Assembly: GCA_948567375.1 (NCBI GenBank)
Contig: OX419755.1
Span: forward strand, 50,052,291 to 50,116,290
Direction: 5' to 3'
DNA: 64,000 nucleotides
From: Lunularia cruciata
Taxonomy: Eukaryota > Streptophyta > Marchantiopsida > Lunulariales > Lunulariaceae
Shown here: positions 1-10,853 of the stretch, piece after piece
How positions within the stretch are numbered: position 1 is the stretch's first letter
Layout: the number at the start of each line of letters is the position of its first letter
Made by a program: the position numbers and the translations under genes
The notes under the pieces: model-generated
What the model saw: the letters and a program-made list of their open reading frames with translations, nothing else
What the model was told of the DNA's origin: nothing
Database searches by the model: none

Positions 1-1
1 A

Positions 2-1295
2 CTTGCATATGCATTCACCCAAATGCCAATGGCAAACAATTTGGTAGTGGAAGTCAACATGAACCCTGAATTCTGGCCCAAGATTCTTGCTACTACAAAA
101 ACTAATCCACAATTGTAGGTGCTCAATCATCCAAAGGCATCACAAGCACCCAAGGAATCACCTTTTGTGATGGCAGGTTATGGATCCCGGATGACACGGA
201 TTTAAGAACCACAATCCTAGCAAAATGTCATGATTCTACCATTGCAGGTCATGTTGGAGTGGACAAGACCTTGGATGCCATCAAACACCATTACTATTGG
301 CCCAAGATGAGCAACGATGTGATGGAATATGTTTGGAGTTGCCTACTTTGTCAACAAAATAAGGTTTCTAATCAAGCTCCCACAAGACTCCTCCAACTCC
401 TCCCCACTCTTACACAATGTTGGGAACAAGTAAGCATAGATCTAGTTTGTGAATTGCCCAAGACCACCTTTGGGTTTGACTCCATCATAGTCTTTGTCAA
501 CCGACTTAGCAAAATGATTCATGTGTATCCTACCACCAAGGATGTGACTGCCTTGCAACTAGCACAATTGTACTTAGATGCAATCTTTTCTCATCATGGC
601 TTGTCTCAAGTACTCATCACAGATAGAGGCACTCAAGTCACTAGTTTGTTTTGGAGAAACTCTTTGGGTTCTTCAAAACCAAATTGGTCATGTCCATAGC
701 TTACCATCCACAAACCAATGGACAAACAAAGAGGGAAAATTGCACTATTGAAGACATGCTTTGGAGCTTTATTTTGGATGAGCACGAGAGTTGGGACACC
801 TTACTCCCATTGGTGGAATTTTCTTACAACAATTTAGTGAATGCCTCTACACAAGTCACACCGTTCTTCCTCATGTATGGAGAGCATCCTTTCACACCTT
901 CAATTTTGATAAAGGTCTATCCGGTGGCTACCAAGGTTGACATTGTCAACCCTTTTGTTTCTAGAATCCAACAAGGTGTGGAGAATGCCAAGCATAGGTT
1001 GCAAATCACTCAAAATTGGTAGAAGCATCATGCAGATGCACACCACCAACACATGGAGTTCAATGTGGGAAATCAACTTTGGTTGTCAACCACAACCTCA
1101 AGTTAGTTGGTCCTCATAAGCTCAGACCTCATTTCATTGGACCTCCTCCATCCTTCATTGCATTAGCACCGTGGCTTATCACCTTGAGCTACAACCACAT
1201 ATGAAGATCTACCTAGTGTTTCATGTTTCTTTATCACGCCGATATGCTCCCCGATCATCCCACTTCTCTTCCATCCAAGAAAGTTGACCTTGTCC
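2..1295 (+). pseudogene. C element integrase (broken)
   Basis: Integrase would join the element cDNA to the chromosome. Translation shows the zinc-binding domain (CLLC pair near 345), the core with the first Asp (SIDLV, about 435) and the second Asp (ITDRGTQ, about 615), then the QTNGQT block near 715. The frame shifts at about 650-700 and there are further stops near 1020. In the QTNGQT block the residue expected to be the catalytic Glu reads as Lys (QTKREN), so the DDE triad looks lost as well. A GPY/F-like C-terminal stretch follows at 1100-1290. The gene is interrupted at 1295 by A1, and its chromodomain continues at 9110. Integrase identity is certain; the loss of the Glu is my manual alignment. 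Confidence 0.85.
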
Positions 1296-1987
1296 TGTGA
1301 GCCGGCCTGTCTCTCACTCAGGATGAACCTCTGATGGCTATTATGGTAGCGCACCATGGACTAAGAAGGCAAGGAACCCAAACTCCATCATACTCCTCCA
1401 AGGCTAACACTCCAAGACTCAAGACATTGCTCACTAGAGAACTCAATGAGAGAGAGATAGTTGCAAATGAAAGGATGATGAGTACCTCCTCACCCCTTGT
1501 TTATATACTTGTGAAATAGTTATGTACCAAAGTTACTAATTATCGTAGTAACTCAAGTTACTAGACTAAAAGTCAAGTAAAGTCAAAAAGTAGAAAGGAA
1601 TATCCATTCACATGGGCATATTCCCCTAAGCATGTGGTCCTATCTTGACCCAACCACTAAGTCAAGGATTCCTTCACATGGGCTATCCTTGGACTAAAGA
1701 AGAATCCAAAACAAAAAGGCTTGCGGGCCCAAGAGTTCTCAACTCTTTCCTCAAAGCCAAACACCTAGGAATAATACCAAGTCAATACACTAAAATCCAA
1801 AATAGTGGTGCTCATCTTTTCTACTTCCTCTAAAGTAAGGTCCCCTCTATCCTAGCTATGACTAACTTTAGCTAACCATGACTAATATAGAACCATCCTT
1901 TATCTCTATATAAATAATATCTCTTAAGTACTTGTAATACCAAGTTAAATATCACAATACCACACACATGCACATATGGGTGTTACA
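1296..1987 (-). repeat. A1 3' LTR (692 bp)
   Basis: On the minus strand it starts TGTAACACCC and ends GGCTCACA, matching the LTRs of A5 along its length. The purine-rich tract (TCCGGGGGTAAA on the minus strand) adjoins it at 1988-1999. Confidence 0.95.
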
Positions 1988-2035
1988 TTTACCCCCGGAC
2001 TAAGTTTTCACTTTGTCCTCAAAGTGAAGGCCTCT

Positions 2036-5000
2036 CTACCTTCTATGGTACATCTTCAACTTATCATGGTTAATCCTATCAAAGTGTCTTCCTCCCAACT
2101 CCTTGAGATCATAGGTGTAATTGCTCCACACCTTCTCTACTATGAAATGTCCAAAGTACTTAGGCAAAAACTTCTTTTGCACTCTCTTGAATCGAATGGA
2201 ATCAAACAACATTACCCAATCACCTTCTTCGAAAGTCTCCACCTTCTTCTTGCCTTGCCTCTTGTCATAGCTCTCCTTTTTTTTCCTTTGGGCTTGCTCC
2301 ACTCGAACCATAGCAACTGCTCTTGCCTCCTCCAACTCCATGAGTTGATCCTTCCTTGACTTCTCATCACCTCCTTGTGCTTTCTTCAATCTCCTATGAA
2401 TGCTTTGGAAGGTAGAAAGATCAAAGTGAATAGGTAAAGTAGACTCAATACCATACACCAATTGAAATGGAGAAAATCTGGTGGAAGTCTTCATGGTTGT
2501 CCTATACTCCCACAAAACTGCATGAATCCTCTTGTCCCAATGATGTTTAGCCCCCTCCATTTCTGCATCTTTGGCCAACATCATGCACAAGGTCTGATTG
2601 GTTCTCTCTGCCAAGCCATTGGAATTTGGCTTATAGGATGTAGTTACTCTATGTGTGATAGAGAAATGTCGTAGCATGGCTGTAGTAATGTTTCCTGTAA
2701 ACTCTCCTCCTCTATCAAAAACTAACTCCAAAGGGCATCCAAACCTAGTGATTATGCGTTCATAAAGAAATCTACCCACTTCATCTTCATTCTTGTCCCT
2801 CAATGGTCTAGCCTCAACCCACTTGGTAAGGTAATCAATAACTACCACAATGTACTGATTGTTCTTTGGGGTTCTATTGAGAGGACCTACAAAATCAATT
2901 CCCCACTTCTCAAAAGGTCCTAGCAATGGAATTGATCTAAGTGGTGGAGTGGATGTAGACTTTCTAGCAAAAGCTTGACAAACATGACAAGTTTTGCAAT
3001 AATCAAGACAATCCTTGAAAATCCCTCTCCAATGGTAACCTGCATCTAGAATCTTGAAAGCAGTCACCTTTCCTACAAAGTGTCCTCCACATACTAAACC
3101 TTCATGAAACTCCTTTATGAGTAGGATAGACTCTTCCTTACCCACTCCTCTTCAAAGTAGACCATCTGCTCCTTGGTGAAAAAGAATATCCTCCACCATT
3201 GTGTAAGGTCTAGATCTTGCTGCAAGGGCCTTCCTCTCCCTAGCATGCATCCCTTCTGGATAGTTACCTTTTGTCACAAAATCCACAATCTCCTTGTACT
3301 CCATTGGAACCTCTTGAGTGACTGAGATTGTCATGAGCTCCTCATCCGGGAAGGAATCATCCACTGGCTCATCTCCATCATGATCATAGGCTCTAGATAA
3401 TAAATCAGCATTTGCATGTTTCTTTCCTGGCCTATCTTCAATGGTGTAGTCATACTCAGACAAGAGTATCATCCACCTTGCTAGTCTCCCTTCAACATTA
3501 GGCTTGTTGAAGATGTACTTCAAAGCCTTGTGATCCGTGACAATGGTGGCTTTCCCTCCAATCAAGTAGTGTCTAAACTTCTTGAGACCAAAGATCACTG
3601 CCAACCCTTCTCTCTCCGTGACAGAGTAGTTCTTCTCTGCTGAAACCATCTGCCTAATAGCATAAGCTATTGGATGATCATGCCCATCTTGGTCTAATTG
3701 ACTAAGAGTGCATCCTATAGCTACATTAGAAGCATCAGTGTAGAGGATGAAAGGTTTACTCCAATCAGGTTTAGCAAGAATTGGAGCTACAACAAGGGAT
3801 TGCTTGAGCTCCTTAAAAGCTTTGAGAGCCTCCTTGTCCTCCAAAATCACCATGTAATCTACACCCTTCTTCATGTAGATGGTCAATGCATAAGCCTTGT
3901 TGGAAAATGAGAAGATGAACCTCCTATAGTACCCAACCATCCCCAAGAATTGGCGTAACTTTGTCAAGCTTGAAGGGAATGGAAGGTCTGAGATTTTCCT
4001 CACCTTCTCAGGATCAACTGCTATTCCATTCTTGGAGATGATGTGCCCCAAAAGTAGACCTTCTTCACATCCAAAAATGAACTTCTTTGGGTTGAGTGAT
4101 GCATTTGCCTCATCCAAGCATTGCAAGACTTTGATTAGGTACTCAAAGTGCTCCTCCTTGCTCCCATAGACACAAAAGTCATCAATGAAGTCTCTCACAA
4201 ATTTCCCAATGAAAGGTTCAAATACCTTGTTCATGAACCGTTGGAATGTGGCTGGAGTATTGCAAAGCCCAAAAGGAATGACCTTGAAAGCATAAGTTCC
4301 CCAAGGTGTGGTGAATGTGGTGAGTTGTTGATGCTCTGGTGCAATCTTGATTTGGTTGTATCCACTATAACCATCTCCAAAACTGTACCTCTCATGACCT
4401 GCAACCTCCTCCAAGATCTCATCAATGAATGGCAAGGGTAGTAGTCCTTCTTGGTAACAGCATTGAGCTTCTTGTAATCCACACATACCCAAAGGTTGCC
4501 ATTCTTTTTCTTCACAATGACAATTGGAGACACCCATTCTGAATTCTCCACCTCAAAGATAAATCCAGCCTCCTTGAGCTTATCAATCTCCTCCTTCACA
4601 ACCAAAGATATTGGTGGGCTAATGCGACGTTGCTTTTGGCGGATTGGTCTTGCATGTGACTCCACCTCTATCTTGTGCTCCTCCAAGGTGACTTCCTTCA
4701 AATCCTTGTAACTGAAAGCAAACACATGGATGAACTTGCGGAAAATCTCCTCAAATCTCACCTTCTCTTCCTTGGTAACATTTGGACCATACTTGAGGGT
4801 AGCTAACCTTCTCTCTACCTCCTCAAGTGTCAATGATGATTTGTCTGGGTCCTTCAAAACCTCTGGCTTAGGTGCAAAATCCATAGCACACAAAAGATAC
4901 ACATCTGAATCAGATTCAGATTCATCCTCCTCCGTAGAAGTCTCCTCTTCCATGCTTGTGTCAACACTTGAAGCTCCTTCTTCAGAATCTGATTCCCAAT

Positions 5001-6850
5001 AATCAGAAGATGGTGTATCTGAATGTGAAGTGTTGGTGGTGTTAGTCACAGGACTCTATGGTTTGATGGCCCAATCCTCAAGTACCCTTTGTGCCATCGA
5101 TCAATTGTGCGTGCTTCTCTCAACCATGGCCTCCCAAGAAGTAAGTCATAGCTTGAATCCTTCAAGACTTGGAAGTCATGAGATTTTGAACTCCCATAAC
5201 TGAAACTACTACTTTATCCATCACCCCTACTGGTCGAACTTGTTGCTTGTTTGCCATGCTCACCACAAATGTTGAAGGTCTTGAGGGTATCATACCCAAC
5301 TTCTTCATCAACCTTTCTGACATGGCATTTACTACTGATCCTCCATCAACCAATGCATCCTAGATGTTGTGACCATTCACTCTCCCATCAATCTTGGAGG
5401 CATATTCACAAGCCTTCCATGGTGCTGGCTTGGCATCCACCACCCCCATTGATATTGTAACTTTTGCCTTCCTCTTCCTCTTGCTCCTTGTAGAACTCAA
5501 ACCACCTCTAAGCTCCTTTCTCAAGGTAGGGTTCAAAGCAATTAATTGGCCCACTGTGATGTTAGCCTTATGACTACCAACATCCTCCAACACATTGTAG
5601 TTCCATTGTTGCTTTGAGATCAAGAAGTCCTCCATCCCCAACTTCTTCCTTGGAGTCTTTGTTGTTGATGGTGTTGAGGTGCGAGTGCTCCTAGTAGAAA
5701 TAGGAGTATCCTTGCTTGAAGTAAATCCTTGAGAAGAGTGAACATCCTCTGCAAAATGAGCTCTCTTCTTTTCTTGTGCCAAAAGCTCCAAATTAAGACT
5801 CTTGGAGTTTGAGCACTCTCCCTTCTCATACTTGCTCTCCACCATATCTATGGATGCTATCCCCTTACCTTTTTTTGGATTAGGAGCCACTTGGGTTTCA
5901 CTACCACCCTCTTTCCCTTTATTGGCTCCCTCATAACCCCTTCTTCCATGGTAAGTGGAATTTGGGAAATTCCTTTGGATATGGCCTCTTCCTCCACAAC
6001 CAAAACAATTTCTACCATTGAAATTGTTGGCTGGTTGGCCTCCTCTATATGGATATCTTCCATAACTCCTAGGCCCTCTCCCTACATTCTGATCCACCTC
6101 TCTCTTCTCCCATAGTTGCACCACATTGATCTTGAGATCTACAAGTTGTTCTGTGATGGTTTGAAGTGGATCCTTTGGTGGAGGTGCAAGAACTGGAGCA
6201 ACTACTACTTGTGGTGCAACCCTTGCTACCAAAGTATCAGAAGTTCCACCATATTTGTAGCCTTGAAGAGGATGCATAACCTCCTTCACCACCAAATCAC
6301 TCTCATCTCCTTCCAAACTCTCCTCCATATGAATTGCGATCTTGATAGCTTCAACCTTGGAAGAAGGTTTCTCATATCTCACCTTGCTTCTAATTTGTGG
6401 TCTCAACCCTCCCACAAAATTCTTGGTGAGCATGGCCCCTATGCCAATCATTGTAGTCTCCACATCATCCCCACCCTTCCTCAACACTGTGCGAAATTTG
6501 GACTCTAACTTTTCCACTCTTTCCACATAGACTCTCACTTTCTCTCCATCTCCTTGCTTGAGAAATGTTACCTCACTCATCAATCTCTCATAACTCTCAT
6601 CAGGAAGAAAGTTCTCAATGAGTGCTTAAGTCAAAGTCTCCCAAGACTCCTCTTCCCCATCTCTCCTCTCTCTCTTTTGGTATTCTGACTCATACCATGT
6701 AAGTGCTGCATCCTCAAAGAAATCTTGTAATAATGAGGCCCACTCATTCTTCCTCCTCTCATTGTTTCCTATGCAAGTTTTCTTGAAGTCTCTCACAAAG
6801 GCCTCCACATCTTCTCCATCCTTGCCAAAGAAAACTGGAAGTTTTCCCAT
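2036..6850 (-). pseudogene. A1 gag-pol polyprotein, several stops and frameshifts
   Basis: Homologous end to end to the intact 1,608-aa gag-pol of A5; ATG at 6850, stop at 2036. Defects seen by comparison with A5: a TCA to TAA stop at 6626; AAG to TAG at 5360; a 1-base deletion near 5178 and a 7-base deletion near 5055; a 1-base deletion near 4437 in RT; CGA to TGA at 3149 ahead of integrase. Long stretches stay open: Gag with zinc knuckle (6583-5360), protease to RT (5049-4231), RT-RNase H (4537-3152) and integrase (3145-2036). The RT signature FIDD and the RNase H and integrase acidic residues are still readable. It cannot make the full polyprotein. Confidence 0.93.
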
Positions 6851-7082
6851 CTTAACCTCTCACTATCTTTCTTTCTCTCAATTTTTTTTCTCTTTTCTTT
6901 TCTCTCACTCTATTACTAATAGAGTATATACATGACTAACACCATCTGAGAATAATCCACTCTAGGGAACACAAAAGGTTCAGGTTGCTCCAAGATTTCT
7001 ATAACAACATCAAATCCTAGAGTGCATATTAATCTAACTGTCATGGATAGTTTATCCATAAGTTGAAAGATTATCTCCATCA

Positions 7083-7556
7083 CTAATCTTGAGAACTAGC
7101 TGATGAAGGTGGTAATATTTCTGTAAATGTACTAAGACTCTCTCCAAGATCCTTCACCAAAGTCTCTAAAAGTGCTTTTACTCCACTACACTCATGTCCT
7201 TTTGGAAGTCCTTCCACTCCACAAACCTCACACAACTCCTTGGTCTTAGATCTTCTCCCTCCCAATCTTGGTGAAGAAGGTCCAACATGCAAACCCAAGT
7301 CAAGTAAGCCTCTCCTTTCCCTCAATCTCTTGCTTTCAAAGGTCAATGGACATGAACTTGCTTTATGTCCCTTCTCTCCACACAGAAAGCACTTAGACTC
7401 ACTCTTTCTTCCAAGTGGTGTAGGTTTTTGGATCCTCTCAACACTCTCTTCAAATTCTATTGTAAACTCTCTTTTCCTCAAATCCACCCCTACAATCACC
7501 TCAAACCCTTGAGGAACCTTGCATAATTTCAATTTCCATTCTTGATGACCCTCCAT
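7083..7556 (-). CDS. A1 leader ORF, CCHC zinc-knuckle protein (157 aa)
   Basis: Open frame of 157 codons upstream of gag, same strand, matching the leader ORFs of A2, A3 and A5 almost residue for residue and ending SSASSQD. A CCHC zinc knuckle (CFLCGEKGHKASSC) lies near residues 57-70, followed by a second Cys/His cluster (CEVCGVEGLPKGHEC) near 110-124, with basic linkers. A zinc knuckle suggests RNA or single-stranded DNA binding; the function in the element is unknown. It is intact even though the neighbouring gag-pol is broken. Confidence 0.75.
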   Translation of the reverse strand: MEGHQEWKLKLCKVPQGFEVIVGVDLRKREFTIEFEESVERIQKPTPLGRKSESKCFLCGEKGHKASSCPLTFESKRLRERRGLLDLGLHVGPSSPRLGGRRSKTKELCEVCGVEGLPKGHECSGVKALLETLVKDLGESLSTFTEILPPSSASSQD

Positions 7557-8392
7557 GTTCCCAAGATGAATCTAAACACTCAAACATGCTTTTTGTTGAT
7601 CTCAAACTCCTCATGCATGAGATCTCCACTCTGCAGAATTGACCCTTCCTCACAATGTCACTCAAATCGCCCAACTAGTATGTCACAGTCCTCTGAAATT
7701 TTGCACACTTGATCAAACTATAGGGCGTCCCTCCCTGCAAAATTTCAGATCTTTTCATCAAGCCATTTGGCCTAGACACGTTTCTATTCAGCACACAATT
7801 TTTAGATTTGGTCTGAAAACCACCCCCTTTACTTCAAAAACTCATAACGCCTTGAGCAAACCCGATCTCTCTCTAATTTTTGTGGCAGCAGGTAGGATAC
7901 AATGCAGTGAATTTTCTTGGAAATTTTCAAGACAATTCAGTCAAAATTGAAGAAATGGCAGACTCTGTACAATGTTCCAGAGAGCATGCAGTTGCGGGAG
8001 CACTTTACACTATCAACTTTCAAAACTTCTAGCCCAATGTGCATAGAAGCTCTCACAATAATTTCAAGTGTGCTAACTAAAAGATAACCCAAGCTATCAT
8101 GTGTAGAAATCTCAAGTCCAGATCTCAAACTTGAGATTTTGCCCAAAATCACCTTAATCTCCAAAATCTGCAATCCACCTCACACAATCTCTCCAATTCC
8201 TCTCATGTGTACAAGATGTACAAAATCACCTTAAAGACATCATAATGAATTACAGGGTATACAAATGGATCTTGGTTCTCTAACATAAGTTCAGCCCTCT
8301 CCTCTCTTAATGTTCTCTCCAAGTGAACTCTCATTGCCTCCTTCTGCCTAATGTAGAATTGAACGCGGAACATTATCTTGCCTTCTAGAGAG

Positions 8393-8410
8393 GTCCTGGC
8401 AACGGAACCA
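8393..8410 (-). promoter_or_regulatory. A1 primer binding site
   Basis: Minus strand reads TGGTTCCGTTGCCAGGAC, four bases inside the 5' LTR. It resembles the complement of the plant tRNA-Asp 3' end except at positions 4-5 and the right edge. Confidence 0.65.
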
Positions 8411-8414
8411 AAAA

Positions 8415-9107
8415 TGTGAGCCGACATGTCTCTCACTCAGGATGAACCTCTGATGGCTATTATGGTAGCGCACCATGGACTAAGAAGGCAAGGAACCCCA
8501 ACTCCATCATACTCCTCCAAGGCTAACACTCCAAGACTCAAGACATTGCTCACTAGAGAACTCAATGAGAGAGAGATAGTTGCAAAATGAAAGGATGATG
8601 AGTACCCCCTCACCTCTTGTTTATATACTTGTGAAACAATTACGTACCAAAGTTACTAATTACCGTAGTAACTCAAGTTACTAGACTAAAAGTCAAGTAA
8701 AATCAAAAAATAGAAAGGAATATCCATTCACATGGGCATATTCCCCTAAGCATGTGGTCTTATATTGACCCAACCACTAAGTCAAAGATTCCTTCACATG
8801 GGCTATCCTTGGACTAAAGAAGAATCCAAAACAAAAAGGCTTGCGGGTCCAAGAGTTCTCAACTCTTTCCTCAAAGCCAAACACCTAGGAATAATACCAA
8901 GTCAACACACTAAAATCCAAAATAGTGGTGCTCGTCTTTTCTACTTCCTCTAAAGTAAAGTCCCCTCTATCCTAGCTATGACTAACTTTAGCTAACCATG
9001 ACTAATATAGAACCATCCTTTATCTCTATATAAATAATATCTCTTAAGTACTTGTAATACCAAGTTAAATATCACAATACCACACACATGCACATATGGG
9101 TGTTACA
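8415..9107 (-). repeat. A1 5' LTR (693 bp)
   Basis: Same LTR as 1296-1987 with one extra A near 8587 and scattered substitutions. Terminal TGTAACACCC (minus) lies at 9107 and the other end borders the primer site. Confidence 0.94.
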
Positions 9108-9109
9108 GT

Positions 9110-9325
9110 CAAACACTTGTTGATGAGGTAGAGGAGTGGGAGGACAAATTTATTCTCCAGGGATGTATTTGTAGTACTCACCATCCGCGTGTGGAATATC
9201 TAGTCCATTGGAAAGGGTACCGCCTATATGAGGCAACTTGGGAACCAACAACCAACTTGACCAATGCACCAGTGTTAGTTCAATCTTTTGAGCAACAACT
9301 TTGCAACAAGGATGTTAGATCTTAA
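9110..9325 (+). pseudogene. C element chromodomain (C-terminus of integrase)
   Basis: An open stretch of 71 codons ending in TAA at 9323 encodes a canonical chromodomain: VEYLVHWKGY followed by ATWEP and a closing helix. Chromodomains at the integrase C-terminus are the hallmark of chromoviruses and are thought to direct insertion to marked chromatin. The domain is intact but is cut off from its integrase by A1 (1296-9107), and the integrase itself is frameshifted, so it is annotated as part of a broken gene. Confidence 0.9.
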
Positions 9326-9337
9326 AAGGGAGAGGTC
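9322..9337 (+). promoter_or_regulatory. C element polypurine tract
   Basis: Purine-rich TTAAAAGGGAGAGGTC, overlapping the chromodomain stop codon, immediately before the LTR terminus TGTAATAC. It is the expected plus-strand primer. Confidence 0.75.
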
Positions 9338-9958
9338 TGTAATACAAGTAATTAGACATATTATCTGGAGATGAAAATTAGCCGGGTAATATCTAGAAGG
9401 ATGTTGTGTAAAATGGGGTAGGAAGATCAAATAGAGGTGTCACCAAAAGAGTACTTCTACTAATAGGGCACAATTTGAGAATAGTCTGAAAAATTTAACG
9501 ATAATTTTGGAGGCCTAAATGGATGAATTAGTTCTCAAAAATGGAAAGATCACAAGCTCCCAAGGAGAAAAGGCTTACCTTCTCCCCTCCTTATGATTTT
9601 TTTCATTGAGAGCTTTCCAATGGTACCTCATCCATGTGATTTTGAGCTCCCTATAGGAAGATTCCCTCAAGATTCCCTCAAGATTCCCTCAAGATTCCCT
9701 TTGGTCTTTGGTCTTTTGGTCTTTGATGAACTAGATAGGACAAGGATTGACATGTCACCCATCCAAACAACTAGTCCAAGGATGGATTGCTGATAGTCAC
9801 CAATCCATGTATCGGATCCAAGGGTGGAGCTTCCTTTGAAGGGATCTTCTTTGCTATATAATAAAGAAAAGGTGCTCCTTTGGTGCATCAAAGTGTGAAA
9901 CTTGCATGTACTCCCTTGTATCTCTCTTAGAGAGTTCTCTTGTCCTCAAAGTATTACA
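9338..9958 (+). repeat. C element 3' LTR (621 bp)
   Basis: Bounded by a perfect 8-bp inverted repeat, TGTAATAC at 9338 and GTATTACA ending at 9958, and preceded by a polypurine tract. A TATA-like TGCTATATAATAAAG lies near 9852. Sequence after 9958 matches E1 from about 35,905, which fixes the boundary. Confidence 0.9.
9658..9700 (+). repeat. 11-bp tandem repeat in C LTR
   Basis: AGATTCCCTCA is repeated three times with a partial fourth copy, followed by short TTTGGTC repeats; a small LTR minisatellite. Confidence 0.85.
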
Positions 9959-10443
9959 CATGGCCATCCAAAAATCACCAAATGAATGGGACCATGTCTT
10001 CTAGATCCTATGCCCCTAGTAAGGAAATGTCTACTGGTAGGGTCTTCTTGTAACCCTTGACTGCTAACATAAGTAATAAATTGGGATACCAATAGGCCAA
10101 GTGTACCACATGATATAGAGAGACTTGCCTAACAATCTCATCTCTCTCTACATACAAGTACCTTTGTACTTGTATACCCGCCTACAATATCATAACAAGT
10201 CTAGTGTTAACCCTACCAAACAACTCCAATAGACATACTCCCTCTCTTGGATACTACCAAGCAATGAGTGTGGTGTCTAAAAGGATCAAGGTAATTGACT
10301 CTAGATGCTTATATTCACATTGGTCTCTTGGTGGTACAAAGGCTCGACTCCAAGCCTGTTGCACCAATTGATCCGCATGTTGCTGCAATGTCTTCCCTGA
10401 ACTCCATAATGGAACATTCAAGGTGGATAGAATGATCCCACTC
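9959..10443 (-). pseudogene. E2 C5 cytosine methyltransferase, N-terminal part (motifs I to IV)
   Basis: Minus translation gives GVCLLELFG (motif I, SAM binding) and YLYVERDE (acidic residue of motif II/III), then runs to the GWP before the catalytic PCQ, where element C inserted. Homologous to the E1 methyltransferase at 35,240-36,215. E2 keeps CAG at two sites where E1 has TAG (the AL-Q-QH and LVQ-Q-AW positions) but shares two other TAG codons with E1. Broken by C, B1 and in-frame stops. Confidence 0.8.
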
Positions 10444-10853
10444 TCTGGTACCCACATTTCTATTTTTTTCTCAATTTTGAAGAAGAAGTGGACAAAGAAG
10501 TCAAATTGTGCCTGTATGGCCAAAGAAGGCAAAGAAAAGTGTCCTTGGGATGTAACCCGGGGTAACATGACTTTAGGTCATAAGGCGAGGTACTCGAAAT
10601 TGCCCTATTAGCATACAACCCGAAGTAAGGAGTCTTTGTATTGGAGGTGCTCAACCCAAGGTGAGGACAGTGCAACAACTTTCCTTTGGAGCAAGACATT
10701 CAAGAAGGTACCGTTCAAAAACGGCGGTCATATGCGTGAAGGACACTTGATAGTGATAGGAGCATGCAGGAGGTGTGATTTCTTGGTAGAAACTTGAATT
10801 GAAGAAAGACAGAGAAGGCGCAACTCTATAAAAATTGGGCTAAAGACAAAGCG

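Larger units (their letters stand above)
1296..9107 (-). mobile_element. A1: full-length, decayed Ty3/gypsy element of family A
   Basis: Complete minus-strand copy: 5' LTR 8415-9107, primer site 8393-8410, leader with CCHC ORF, gag-pol 6850-2036, purine-rich tract, 3' LTR 1296-1987. It sits inside C between integrase and chromodomain. The flanks GTCC (1292-1295) and GTCA (9108-9111) fit a 4-bp target duplication with one later change. The two LTRs differ at roughly 15-20 positions by eye, several times more than those of A5, so A1 is clearly the older insertion. Confidence 0.92.
1..9958 (+). mobile_element. C element: chromovirus-type Ty3/gypsy retrotransposon, 5' part outside window
   Basis: The plus-strand element enters the window in its integrase region, continues after nested element A1 (1296-9107) with a chromodomain, a purine-rich tract and a 621-bp 3' LTR, and stops at 9958. 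Integrase followed by a chromodomain defines the chromovirus branch of Ty3/gypsy. Beyond 9958 the sequence is the methyltransferase gene of an E element (minus), cut at its motif IV, so C inserted into E2. The 5' LTR, gag, protease and RT lie to the left of the window. Frameshifts and stops in the integrase show that it is a dead copy. Confidence 0.85.

Noticed and set aside
1645-1833. 62-aa ORF (MTQPLSQ...) and 61-aa ORF (MAIMVAHH...) found in every A LTR
   Set aside because: Both lie inside the LTR, mostly antisense to the element; conservation follows from copy number, not coding.
9658-9700. CRISPR-like or satellite array
   Set aside because: Only three to four 11-bp units within an LTR, no spacers; a simple minisatellite.
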